From Thermoplasmata archaeon (GTDB lineage Archaea > Thermoplasmatota > Thermoplasmata > Lutacidiplasmatales > UBA184), in NCBI GenBank assembly GCA_021809545.1, contig JAKAYL010000005.1, positions 1 to 57,293 on the forward strand: a DNA stretch of 57,293 nt, given 5' to 3'. Below the pieces are notes generated by a model. The model was not told where the DNA came from, made no database searches, and saw nothing but the letters and a program-made list of their open reading frames with translations. The translations under genes were made by a program, and so were the position numbers. Each line of letters begins with the position of its first letter. Position 1 is the stretch's first letter. This document shows positions 16,982-24,239 of this stretch, piece by piece.

Positions 16982-18238
16982 TTAATGCTTGCCCATCGGA
17001 GGAGAAACCTTCAGTTTCGCCATTCCGGTCGTCAGGGCTCCCTTGGGCTCGTAGTAAAGGACGGGGATCACCCCTGCGACAACGAGGGCTCCGGCGACCA
17101 TCATGGTCGCCCCGAGCAGGGCCGTCGTTCCCGGTACGAAGGGTGAGGCCTCCGCATCCCGCAGGAAAGCGAGAATCACCGCGAGGGTGAGCAGTCCCAG
17201 CTCGACTCGCAGGACCCGTATCGTCCAGGTGTGGGAGAGATACTGGAAGGGGGCGAGCATGCTGAAGGCCATGGCCATGATCATCGTGCCTGCGAAACCG
17301 AACAGGTTGGTCAAGGCATGCGCCTCCAGGTACCGGAAGTGGCCGCTTCCCGCCATCGCAAGTCCCATGGCCCCCCCGACCAAGAGGAAGGCGGGGCTGG
17401 CGAGGAAGAGCACGGCCGTGGGTTTCCAAGTCGTCGCCCGGAGGACGAGGAGAAAGACCCCGGCGAAGTAGAGGAGCCCGGCGGCCGCCTCGGGAAGGGC
17501 AGCCAGTGCGAGCCAAACCGGGTTCGAGGTGGGAAGGAGGACCATGCCCCCGCCGATGAGGGCGGCCCCGGAGATCGAGAGGGCCGGTAGCACCCGGGCG
17601 AGCCACGAGGGGACGTCCGAGCCGAGGGCCCGGGGGATGAGGTAGTAGCTCACCCCGATGATGAGGAGCAGGACCTGTCCCAGCACGAAGAGGTGGACCC
17701 CCCCGACCCAGAGCCCGAACCCCGGGGCGTCGTAGGTGGATGGCCAGAGAGCGGCCACGCACCACTCGAGGGATGCGGCGAGGTTGAAGAGGACGGAGGC
17801 GAGCACTAGCGGGACGACCACGGTCTCGGCCACTTTCCGCACCGCAGGCCCGCTCCGTGGCGGGCCCCGGAGGCTCAGGAAGAGGGCGAAAGCGAGCACG
17901 GCTATCGAAACGGCCCAGAGGACCGTCCCCAGGACGAAACCCACGGGGTATCCTATCTGTCCGACGGTTCCGAGGAGGACTCCGGATTCCGCCATCCCGA
18001 AGAGGAGCAAGGGCGGGAGCCGTGAGGGTAGGGCTCGTCGGAGGAGGGTAGGGGCGAGGTGGAGAAGGAAGCCGAGGATGTAGAATCCCACGAATCCCGT
18101 GAGGAGCAGCCAGAGCTGGGCATCCCAAGGGACGACCTCGTGCCCGGAGACGGCGTTCAGGACCTCCAGCGCCCCCCAGGCGGCCAGGTGGAGCGGGGCG
18201 AGGAGGAGGAAGGGTCGGTACCCCTTGGCGATCGTCAT
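16982..18238 (-). CDS. NnrS-like polytopic membrane protein
   Basis: A 418-residue protein made of about 12 hydrophobic helices. Polar residues inside helices include His in 'GFLLHLAPTL', 'VGGVHLFVLGQVLLLIIG' and 'LEAHALTNLFGFAGTMIMAM'. That layout resembles NnrS, a haem- and copper-containing membrane protein family linked to nitric oxide resistance, and more loosely haem-copper oxidase subunits. The flanking DUF2249 and hemerythrin genes support the NO link. Its promoter region holds the shared 13-bp element, divergent from the DUF2249 gene. The family call is by eye; it could be another haem-binding membrane family. Confidence 0.55.
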   Translation of the reverse strand: MTIAKGYRPFLLLAPLHLAAWGALEVLNAVSGHEVVPWDAQLWLLLTGFVGFYILGFLLHLAPTLLRRALPSRLPPLLLFGMAESGVLLGTVGQIGYPVGFVLGTVLWAVSIAVLAFALFLSLRGPPRSGPAVRKVAETVVVPLVLASVLFNLAASLEWCVAALWPSTYDAPGFGLWVGGVHLFVLGQVLLLIIGVSYYLIPRALGSDVPSWLARVLPALSISGAALIGGGMVLLPTSNPVWLALAALPEAAAGLLYFAGVFLLVLRATTWKPTAVLFLASPAFLLVGGAMGLAMAGSGHFRYLEAHALTNLFGFAGTMIMAMAFSMLAPFQYLSHTWTIRVLRVELGLLTLAVILAFLRDAEASPFVPGTTALLGATMMVAGALVVAGVIPVLYYEPKGALTTGMAKLKVSPPMGKH

Positions 18239-18276
18239 CGTCTCCAGGAAGTGTATGGGATAGGTTACTTCTTTGG

Positions 18277-18289
18277 CCGAACCGTTTCG
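18277..18289. promoter_or_regulatory. shared operator CCGAACCGTTTCG, second copy
   Basis: Exactly the 13-mer found at 15371-15383. Here it lies between the divergent NnrS-like and DUF2249 genes. A CATTTACC TATA-like sequence follows about 8 bp downstream, about 33-40 nt before the DUF2249 ATG. A weak TATA (minus strand AAGTAACC, about 18262-18269) lies on the other side, about 25-30 nt before the NnrS-like start. Both spacings suit an activator site for two promoters. Confidence 0.55.
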
Positions 18290-18335
18290 CCCTTCTCATT
18301 TACCGCCCCGGAGCGTTGGTGGGTCTGTTGGAACC

Positions 18336-18620
18336 ATGTCCGAGACCGCAGCCCCCCCGAAACTGGAGCTTGACGTACGACCGATCCCCGCCCCCCAGAA
18401 GCACCCGAAGATCTTCGGCACCTTCGAACACTTGGCGGTAGGGGAGAGCTTCGTCCTCGTCAACGACCACGATCCCAAACCGCTCTATTACCAATTCCTG
18501 GCGGAGCGCAACGGCACCTTCTCCTGGACCTATCTCGAACAGGGCCCGGTCCGCTGGAGGGTCCAGATCGGGAAGGTCTCCCCGGAGGCTGCGCCGCACC
18601 TCCCGATGGCCAAGGACTAA
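18336..18620 (+). CDS. DUF2249 domain protein
   Basis: A 94-residue protein matching DUF2249 along its length: 'LDVRPIPAPQKHPKIFGTFE', then 'GESFVLVNDHDPKPLYYQFL' and 'WTYLEQGPVRWRVQIGKV'. The 'VNDHDPKPL' block is the family hallmark, with a possible His metal ligand. Function is unproven, but these proteins are regularly encoded beside hemerythrins, NnrS and nitric oxide reductases. The ATG at 18336 agrees with the TATA-like sequence and leaves only an Ala/Pro-rich lead. The next gene, a second NnrS-like protein, begins immediately at the stop codon, so the two are an operon. Confidence 0.88.
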   Translation: MSETAAPPKLELDVRPIPAPQKHPKIFGTFEHLAVGESFVLVNDHDPKPLYYQFLAERNGTFSWTYLEQGPVRWRVQIGKVSPEAAPHLPMAKD

Positions 18621-19748
18621 GTGGCCCCTTCCCGCGGTCCCATGGACCGGATCCGTTACCCGCTCGTCCTACTGATGGTGGTCTCCACCATCCTCGGGCT
18701 GTGGGCCGCGCTCCGGCTCATCGGGTGGAACCTCGCGGTGCCCACCGCAGGGTTCGCGGAGTTCCACGGCCCGATCATGGTCGACGGGGTCCTCGCGTCC
18801 CTCATCGGCCTGGAACGGGCGGTCGCCCTTCGCAAGCGCTGGCCCTACCTTGCCCCGGGCCTCTCGGGAGCCGCAACCCTCGCCCTCTTCCTTCCCAACG
18901 GCGAGCAGTGGGCCGGGCTGCTGTGGACCGTCAGCGGGGCGGTGCTCACGCTCGTCTTCCTGACCATCTACCGGTTGCAGCCCTCCTTCCACGGGGGGAT
19001 CATGGTGGTGGGGGCGAGCCTTCTCGCGGTGGGCAACCTGTTCTGGTGGGCCACCTCCCAAGTGCCCTGGATGGTGCTCTGGTGGGTCTCCTTCCTGGTG
19101 CTCCTGATCGCCGCCGAACGGCTGGAGCTCTCCCGGGTCTTCCGCATCTCCCCGGCCCAGCGGGCGGCCTTCGCCACCGGGACCGGGCTCCTGGTCGCTG
19201 CGCCGCTAATGAGCCTCGCTTCGTTCCCGGACGCGGCCCTTCTCGCGGGGGCGGGGCTGGCGGTCCTGGGCGGATGGCTCCTCCTCTACGACATCGCCTG
19301 GCGGAACGTCACGTCTCCAGGGAAGCCGAGATTCCTAGGGGTGACCCTCCTTTCCGGGTATGTCTGGCTCCTCTGCGCCGCACTCCTCGTGATCCTTGGA
19401 GGGCCGACGCTCCCGGCCCTCTACTACGACGCGTTCCTCCACTCGGTCTTCCTCGGGTTCGTCTTCACGATGATCATGGCCCATTCCATGGTCATCCTGC
19501 GGTCCTTCCTCGGAAGGGACATCCCCTTCACGACCCTGTTCTACGTGCCGCTGGTCCTCGTGGAAGGCACCCTGGCCCTACGGGTCTATGCCGATGTGGT
19601 GGGTTGGGAGACGCTGCGGATGTGGGCAGGGCTCCTCAACGTGGTCGCCATCGCGCTCTTCGCGGTGCTCCTCGTGGGCTCGATCGCCCGGGGCTCCCTG
19701 CGCTGGGTCCGGGAGCTGTTCCACCCCGACTTTATGAATGTTCAGTGA
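18621..19748 (+). CDS. NnrS-like membrane protein (second copy)
   Basis: A 375-residue protein with roughly 11-12 hydrophobic helices. 'AEFHGPIMVDGVLASLIGLE' and 'AFLHSVFLGFVFTMIMAHSM' place His residues in or near membrane helices, resembling NnrS-type haem proteins. 'PSFHGGIMVVGASLL' adds another. It is distinct in sequence from the divergent membrane protein at 16982-18238, though both share the His-rich helix style. The start may be the GTG at 18621 directly after the DUF2249 stop, or the ATG at 18642 (MDRIRYP). Its last 17 bp overlap the convergent DUF7521-like gene. Confidence 0.52.
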   Translation: MAPSRGPMDRIRYPLVLLMVVSTILGLWAALRLIGWNLAVPTAGFAEFHGPIMVDGVLASLIGLERAVALRKRWPYLAPGLSGAATLALFLPNGEQWAGLLWTVSGAVLTLVFLTIYRLQPSFHGGIMVVGASLLAVGNLFWWATSQVPWMVLWWVSFLVLLIAAERLELSRVFRISPAQRAAFATGTGLLVAAPLMSLASFPDAALLAGAGLAVLGGWLLLYDIAWRNVTSPGKPRFLGVTLLSGYVWLLCAALLVILGGPTLPALYYDAFLHSVFLGFVFTMIMAHSMVILRSFLGRDIPFTTLFYVPLVLVEGTLALRVYADVVGWETLRMWAGLLNVVAIALFAVLLVGSIARGSLRWVRELFHPDFMNVQ

Positions 19749-20121
19749 CCCCGGCGTCCTTCCCGGGGATGGTCTCGTCGGAGGAGTCCATCGTCTCGTG
19801 GGTCTCCTCCATGTCTTCCCCGCGGCCGAGCAGGGAGTGAAGGATCAGGACGAATCCGGCGAGGGTGAAGACGGAGCTCACGATCCAGGCCATGAGGTAG
19901 TCCCCGTGGGTCACGACCTCGTAGACGATCCCGGCGATGGCCGCCCCGAGGGAGACCAGGGCGAAGCCGATGGCCATGAAGAGCATGGGTCGGGCCCGCG
20001 AGTGGTTCCAGGAGCGGTAGGCGTAATAGCTGATGATGCCGCCCACGACCAAGACGAGGAGCATGAAGGCGCGCAGGAACCAAATCTCGGGAATTCCAAA
20101 GAACTCCGGACCCACGCTCAT
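19732..20121 (-). CDS. DUF7521-like small membrane protein
   Basis: A 129-residue protein with three hydrophobic helices (about 12-34, 46-70, 77-98) and an acidic tail rich in Glu, Asp and Thr. Small three-helix proteins of this type are often encoded next to an ArsR-like regulator in archaea, which is the arrangement here. The ArsR-like gene upstream overlaps it by 4 bp, so they are co-translated. Function is unknown; a membrane partner or sensor for the regulator is possible. Confidence 0.55.
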   Translation of the reverse strand: MSVGPEFFGIPEIWFLRAFMLLVLVVGGIISYYAYRSWNHSRARPMLFMAIGFALVSLGAAIAGIVYEVVTHGDYLMAWIVSSVFTLAGFVLILHSLLGRGEDMEETHETMDSSDETIPGKDAGVTEHS

Positions 20122-20525
20122 CGCTTGACCTCTCTACGCATGGCTTCCCACATTCTTCCTAGTCGTTCCGCGGTCAAGTTGCGATACCGTACCCTCACGT
20201 TAAGCTTTCCCCCAAGCATTTCCAGCTTCACACTCTCCAACAAGCTCCGAAAGAGCTCCACTCTCTTACCATCCGGCGTGATTGTGACCGATTGCACCGC
20301 CACAAGGCCGATCCGCTGGAGCTCGTGGAGCTTGTGATAGACCGTGCTCTGCGGAAGGTCCAGCGCCCGGACAAGGTCGTGGACGGGCTTGGGCGAGCTG
20401 TCCAGGGTGAGTAGGATCTGCCGGGAGGAACGGTCCCCCAGCGCGGAGAGGAACTCGTCCTCCTTCTGCTTGGTGAAGGGTTCCGCGGATCCCTGTTCGA
20501 ACCCGACCGGTATCTCCGCTGTCAT
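20118..20525 (-). CDS. ArsR-like winged-helix transcription regulator
   Basis: A 135-residue regulator. 'EFLSALGDRSSRQILLTLDS' then 'PKPVHDLVRALDLPQSTVYH' and 'KLHELQRIGLVAVQSVTITP' give the helix-turn-helix and wing of the ArsR/HTH_20 fold. No Cys metal-sensing motif (CVC) is present, so it is not a classical arsenic sensor. The tail 'NVRVRYRNLTAERLGRMWEA' is helical and may mediate dimerisation. Its start codon is 7 bp from a short CCCA-AA-TGGG inverted repeat that could be an autoregulatory site. It overlaps the downstream membrane-protein gene by 4 bp. Confidence 0.8.
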   Translation of the reverse strand: MTAEIPVGFEQGSAEPFTKQKEDEFLSALGDRSSRQILLTLDSSPKPVHDLVRALDLPQSTVYHKLHELQRIGLVAVQSVTITPDGKRVELFRSLLESVKLEMLGGKLNVRVRYRNLTAERLGRMWEAMRREVKR

Positions 20526-20665
20526 GCCTACCCCAAATGGGTTGGTGAATAGACACGTTCAGGCGATTGAATCCTCTGCAGCGGGAACATCATCCTTGTG
20601 CGCAACCATTATTCCCGATTCGTTTCTGAGTACCCGCGGGCCCGAAACAGAGAGTGGTGAGGCGG

Positions 20666-21163
20666 ATGGAAGTAAAGGATGTTACGGTGAAGGACGCGAT
20701 GACCCGGGAGGTCAAGACGATTCTGTCTACGGCCACCCTCGACACGGCCATGGATGTACTTAGGCAGAACCATATTTCAGGGCTTCCAGTGGTTGACGGC
20801 GCCTTCCACGTGGTGGGCGTTCTGAGCGAGAAGGATATCTCCCGTGCCCTTTCCGAAGCCCTCGGGCGATCCGAGATGGGGTTCGTGGATGTCCTGCTGC
20901 ACACGACCCAGCCCTCCAAGGGGCCCAAGCGGCGCACGGGCGGCGCCGGCGCGGACACCCTGGACATCATCCGCCAGGTGCTCACCAACGTCCGCGTGGG
21001 GGACGTCATGAACCAGGACCCGGTCGTGGTCACGCCCGACGCCACGCTCGACGTGGCGGCCGGGATCATGTCCGAGCACAACATCAATCGGTTGCCCGTG
21101 GTCACCCGCGGGAAGCTCGTGGGGATCCTCACCCGGCACGACGTGCTCTCGGCCTGGGTCTGA
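20666..21163 (+). CDS. tandem CBS-domain protein
   Basis: A 165-residue protein built of two CBS motifs that together form one adenine-nucleotide-binding module. The first is 'TVKDAMTREVKTILSTATLD' through 'VVGVLSEKDISRAL'. The second is 'RVGDVMNQDPVVVTPDATLD' through 'LVGILTRHDVLSAWV'. A 40-residue linker separates them. No catalytic or DNA-binding domain is attached, so it is likely an energy-sensing regulator of another protein. ATG 20666 follows GGTGAGG; the ORF-track GTG at 20654 is an alternative. It is divergent from the ArsR-like regulator. Confidence 0.88.
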   Translation: MEVKDVTVKDAMTREVKTILSTATLDTAMDVLRQNHISGLPVVDGAFHVVGVLSEKDISRALSEALGRSEMGFVDVLLHTTQPSKGPKRRTGGAGADTLDIIRQVLTNVRVGDVMNQDPVVVTPDATLDVAAGIMSEHNINRLPVVTRGKLVGILTRHDVLSAWV

Positions 21164-21261
21164 GCCCTCGGCGGGACCTCACGGCCCGCGATCCAGATTC
21201 CAAGAGCTTGAAATCAAGTCGACCCTTATGAAGTAACACCCCGCTAGTTCGTCCAACGGGC

Positions 21262-21951
21262 ATGTCGGGGACGGGCGCACGCGCGCACTTCAGGGGAAGC
21301 CGCAGAGCCGTGGGCCGATGGAGACTGAGGTCCCGTTTCCGCCGGAACCGCACCTCCCGGCTGACGTTGCGGCAAGCGTACCTCGTGGTGGTCGTCACGT
21401 TCCTAGCGACCATGGTGGTGAGCGGACTCTACGCGGGCGTTCTGGGCATGGACCAGCCCGCTTCGCTTCCCTCCCGCTGCGCCACGGAGACCTTTCCGAC
21501 CAGTCTGACGCAGCGGGACTATCTCACCCTCTCCATCTTCGTCAACCCAGCGACGCACTCCGAGTTCTACGTGCCCTCGAACTTCACGGTGCCGGCCCAC
21601 ACCCTGATCCTGATCACGATCGTGGACTACGACAACGGCAGTTCCTCGGTGAGCCCTCCCTACTCGTCCGTCTGCGGCACGGTCAACGGGACGATGTCGC
21701 TCAATGGGGTGACCTTGACCCAACTGGACCCGGGAAATGTGGCGCACACCTTCTCTCTGACCAACGGGACCTACGCGGGCTTCAACGTGCCCATCCCCCC
21801 CGCCGGGAACAACGGGGCCAGCCCGTCGGTCGTCACCTTCTCGGTCTACTTCAACACCCCGGGCGTCTACCGCTGGCAGTGCCATGCGGACTGCGGGCAG
21901 GATCAGATGACCCTGGATGGCAAGATGTCGGGCCTTCTGACGGTCCTATAG
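21262..21951 (+). CDS. membrane-anchored cupredoxin-like protein 1
   Basis: A 229-residue protein with an Arg-rich cytoplasmic N-terminus, one membrane helix (about 38-60) and an extracellular beta-sandwich. The cupredoxin fold is suggested by 'YVPSNFTVPAHTLILITIVD', 'GNVAHTFSL' (candidate His ligand) and 'GVYRWQCHADCGQDQM'. The last resembles the CuA loop of cytochrome oxidase subunit II (CxxxC), but the residue where the second His should be is Gln. It could be an altered copper site or a disulfide. The paralogue at 22044-22682 is about 40-45% alike by eye and keeps the same Cys and Met positions. Probably an electron carrier outside the membrane. Confidence 0.65.
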   Translation: MSGTGARAHFRGSRRAVGRWRLRSRFRRNRTSRLTLRQAYLVVVVTFLATMVVSGLYAGVLGMDQPASLPSRCATETFPTSLTQRDYLTLSIFVNPATHSEFYVPSNFTVPAHTLILITIVDYDNGSSSVSPPYSSVCGTVNGTMSLNGVTLTQLDPGNVAHTFSLTNGTYAGFNVPIPPAGNNGASPSVVTFSVYFNTPGVYRWQCHADCGQDQMTLDGKMSGLLTVL

Positions 21952-22043
21952 GCTGGGAGTGATTCCAAAGTCTTGGAACAAGCACTAAGAATCGTACCGC
22001 TCTTCAAATCCGTCGCCTCTTATTTTCGAGATAAGGTGACGTT

Positions 22044-22682
22044 ATGACAGAAAAGAGTGGGCAAAGTGGCAGAAAGACGTTGAGTTCGAGCGTGATCGCC
22101 TGGGGACTGATCCTTGTGGTCGTCACAGGCATCGTCAGCTGGTTCTCGTTTGCGGCGGTCTACGGTGTTGGGGTGGAGACGGGGAACTCCGCTTCGAACG
22201 GTAGCGGCAACGGGGGCACCACGACCGGACCGACCGGACCCGACTACGTCTACCTTGCGATCAACGCGAACCCGGACCGCAACCAGTCCACCGATCAGTA
22301 TACTCCTGCGAATTTCACCGTTCCTTCGCATACGGAGCTCGTCTTCGTGATCACGAACTACGATAACGGTGAGAACGCCCCTGCCTCTATCTACACCCAG
22401 GTCAACGGGACCGTGGGCAACCTTGAATACCTCAACGGGAGCGCGACCGGGGTCAGCTCTATCCCCGTCGGTCAGGTCTCGCACACCTTCACCATCCTGC
22501 GCGGACCCTATGCCGGCTTCAGCGTGGCCCTCCCGGCCGCCGGAACCTCCAGTCCCAGCGTGGTCAGTTTCACGGCGTACTTCAACGAGACCGGAACCTT
22601 CACCTGGCAGTGCATGGCACCCTGTGACTCGTACTCGATGGCCGGCCTCGGCTTCATGATGGGTACGATGACTGTCGCCTGA
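22044..22682 (+). CDS. membrane-anchored cupredoxin-like protein 2
   Basis: A 212-residue paralogue of the preceding gene. It has one membrane helix (about 18-42), a Gly/Thr/Ser linker and a cupredoxin-like domain. Matching blocks are 'YTPANFTVPSHTELVFVITN', 'GQVSHTFTI' (candidate His ligand) and 'GTFTWQCMAPCDSYSM'. As in copy 1, CxxxC is present but the normal downstream CuA His is not; a Met sits five residues after the second Cys in both. An AAGGTGAC ribosome-binding-like sequence precedes the ATG. A 92-bp gap separates the copies, so they may be separate units. Confidence 0.65.
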   Translation: MTEKSGQSGRKTLSSSVIAWGLILVVVTGIVSWFSFAAVYGVGVETGNSASNGSGNGGTTTGPTGPDYVYLAINANPDRNQSTDQYTPANFTVPSHTELVFVITNYDNGENAPASIYTQVNGTVGNLEYLNGSATGVSSIPVGQVSHTFTILRGPYAGFSVALPAAGTSSPSVVSFTAYFNETGTFTWQCMAPCDSYSMAGLGFMMGTMTVA

Positions 22683-22745
22683 ACGAGCGATCGAACGCCT
22701 TCGCGTGGGGCCCGGTCACCTAGGGACGGTACGGGCCGGGCGGGC

Positions 22746-22803
22746 GGGGAGCCCATCGGCTTTCCCCTCGCCCCCCTCCTCCTTCGGGCCCCCCGCATTT
22801 TTC
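22746..22803 (+). terminator. possible terminator after cupredoxin 2
   Basis: An imperfect GC-rich hairpin (GGGGAGCC, loop CATC, GGCTTTCCCC) is followed some 30 nt later by TTTTT at 22799-22803. The 22683-22911 gap otherwise shows no gene. Another short stem, CCCCGC/GCGGGG, lies near 22813-22834. Confidence 0.3.
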
Positions 22804-22878
22804 CGTCTCCCCGCTGAGCTATCGCGGGGTCGTCCGACCGGGGTAAGTTGGGGCCGGGCCTCCCCGAGCGGCACCTTA

Positions 22879-22889
22879 GGCTAATATGC
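22879..22889 (+). promoter_or_regulatory. TATA box of adk
   Basis: GGCTAATATGC lies about 23-33 nt before the adk ATG, the distance expected for a leaderless or very short-leader archaeal transcript. Confidence 0.5.
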
Positions 22890-22911
22890 ACTTCCTGCTC
22901 TCGTCCCGGCG

Positions 22912-23541
22912 ATGCGCATCGTGTTCATCGGCCCGCCCGGGGCTGGAAAGGGAACACAGGCCAAGCTTGCAGCACGATCCCTCGGCATCCCCCATATCTC
23001 TACCGGTGACATGCTACGGGCGGCCGTGGCCAAGGGGACCGCGGCGGGAAAGGACGCCGCGACCTACATGAACGCAGGAAAGCTGGTGCCCGATCCCGTG
23101 GTCCTGCGCATGCTCGAGGACCGGCTCAAGGAATGTGATGTGGCCCCGGGGTTCATCCTGGACGGATACCCCCGCAACGTCGACCAGGCGGAGGCGCTCT
23201 CCACGCTCACCCCCGTCGACCGGGTCGTCTACTTCCAGATCCGTCTCGAAGACCTTCTCGAACGGCTGGTGGAGCGGCGGGTCTGCCCGAAGTGCAACTC
23301 GGTGTACAACCTGAGGTCCCACCCTCCGCAGAAAGCGGGATTCTGCGACAACGATGCGACCCCCCTCGAACAGCGCCCGGACGACCGGAAGGAGGTCGTC
23401 GAGGCCAGGTTCCGCACCTACGAGGAGCAGACCGCCCCTCTCATCGACCATTACACCCAGAAGGGCCTCCTGGTGAAAGTGACCGCCTGGGGTGATCCCG
23501 CGGCGATCCAGACCCGCGTCCTGGAGGTGCTGCGCGCATGA
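22912..23541 (+). CDS. adk: adenylate kinase
   Basis: Interconverts ATP + AMP and 2 ADP. The P-loop is 'GPPGAGKGTQA'. The AMP-binding region 'HISTGDMLRAAV' and the signature 'GFILDGYPRNVDQA' follow. The lid has a zinc site of the Cys3-Asp type: 'CPKCNSVYN' and 'FCDND'. Length 209 is that of the long bacterial form, not the trimeric archaeal Adk of methanogens and Sulfolobales; Thermoplasmata and halophiles commonly use this form. ATG 22912 is supported by a TATA box. It overlaps the next gene by 4 bp (ATGA). Confidence 0.95.
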   Translation: MRIVFIGPPGAGKGTQAKLAARSLGIPHISTGDMLRAAVAKGTAAGKDAATYMNAGKLVPDPVVLRMLEDRLKECDVAPGFILDGYPRNVDQAEALSTLTPVDRVVYFQIRLEDLLERLVERRVCPKCNSVYNLRSHPPQKAGFCDNDATPLEQRPDDRKEVVEARFRTYEEQTAPLIDHYTQKGLLVKVTAWGDPAAIQTRVLEVLRA

Positions 23542-23957
23542 CCCCTCCCCGCGTCGACGAGCAAGAGCGGATGACCGCGATCTCCAAGCTCCTGCGGGAC
23601 GCCTTGGACCTCGCAGAAGGGACCTCGGCCAAGCCCATCGAGCGGGAGAACATGTCCGCCCTGCTCGCCGGGGCCCTGCTGAAGCTCATCCAGCATCCCT
23701 CCCACGCCCCGAAGAGCCCCAACGAGGACCTGTCGGTCGACTTCCTGCTGAGCGTCCTCCAGAAGGAGACGGAGCGGCTCGAGGAAGCGAAGACCGAGGT
23801 CAAGCGCAAGGACACCGAGCTCGGACTGAAGCTCAAGTTCGCCAAGGACAAGGAGAAGGAACTGCAGGAGAAGGAGGCGGCGTTGGCCCGCTTCGAGGCT
23901 CAGCTACGGGTCCGCGAGAATTTCCTGCAGAAGCGCGAGGCTACGAAGTCGCACTGA
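23538..23957 (+). CDS. coiled-coil protein of unknown function
   Basis: A 139-residue protein whose start codon overlaps the adk stop (ATGA), so it is translationally coupled to adk. Residues 10-60 form an unremarkable helical domain. From about 72 to 135 it is a charged, heptad-like stretch rich in Glu, Lys, Leu and Ala ('RLEEAKTEVKRKDTELGLKL'), a likely coiled coil. There is no Cys, signal peptide or membrane segment. I do not recognise a family. Strong coupling to adk and consistent codon use argue that it is real. Confidence 0.7.
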   Translation: MTPPRVDEQERMTAISKLLRDALDLAEGTSAKPIERENMSALLAGALLKLIQHPSHAPKSPNEDLSVDFLLSVLQKETERLEEAKTEVKRKDTELGLKLKFAKDKEKELQEKEAALARFEAQLRVRENFLQKREATKSH

Positions 23958-23963
23958 ACGGGC

Positions 23964-24113
23964 CTATGGCCCGCGGGTGCTGGTCTCACGAAGGAAGGTA
24001 ACGAGGAATGCTCGAGCCCGCTCCGCGTCGCTGTCGTTGAGAAGCAGGAAGCCCTTGCAGAGTTGGGCCAACTCTTGCCGCTGAGTTCCCCCTGAGATCG
24101 ATTGCCCCCTCAC
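23964..24113 (-). CDS. small ORF, 49 aa, unknown
   Basis: Not in the ORF track. A GTG at 24113 (or an in-frame TTG at 24122) opens a frame ending in TAG at 23964. The product is Arg/Leu-rich and looks helical: 'RQELAQLCKGFLLLNDSDAE' then 'RARAFLVTFLRE'. The pattern is that of two amphipathic helices. A strong TATA box (24168-24178) lies upstream at a distance allowing a leader of about 30 nt. The gap it fills (23958-24239) would otherwise be empty. I do not recognise a family, and chance cannot be excluded at this length. Confidence 0.4.
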   Translation of the reverse strand: MRGQSISGGTQRQELAQLCKGFLLLNDSDAERARAFLVTFLRETSTRGP

Positions 24114-24167
24114 GTTCTCCAACCTGCGGCTCCCCCCCGTCCTAGTATGCTATTGTATGGCATATCG

Positions 24168-24178
24168 CTTATAAAAGG
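24168..24178. promoter_or_regulatory. strong TATA box
   Basis: CTTATAAAAGG is the best TATA match in the window and reads as a TATA box on both strands. On the minus strand it precedes the 49-aa ORF. On the plus strand it would drive an RNA antisense to the end of the RGG-protein gene, where no plus-strand gene exists. Confidence 0.5.
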
Positions 24179-24206
24179 ATGTCCAATCCGCTACAGAATT
24201 GTGCGG

Positions 24207-24230
24207 AAAACCCGGCCCGGGAGGGCCGGG
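24207..24230 (-). terminator. intrinsic-type terminator of the RGG-protein gene
   Basis: Read on the minus strand: CCCGGCCC, loop TCCC, GGGCCGGG, then TTTT. It is a perfect 8-bp stem 10 nt past the stop codon at 24240. Confidence 0.6.
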
Positions 24231-24239
24231 TCGCGGGCC

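Noticed and set aside
20532-20541. CCCA-AA-TGGG inverted repeat as a firm operator
   Set aside because: Arms of only 4 bp; mentioned under the ArsR-like gene but too short to list by itself.
22790-22860. tRNA-like segment on the minus strand (GATAGCTCAGCGGGGAGA)
   Set aside because: It resembles a D arm only; no acceptor stem, anticodon stem or T-loop sequence could be matched.
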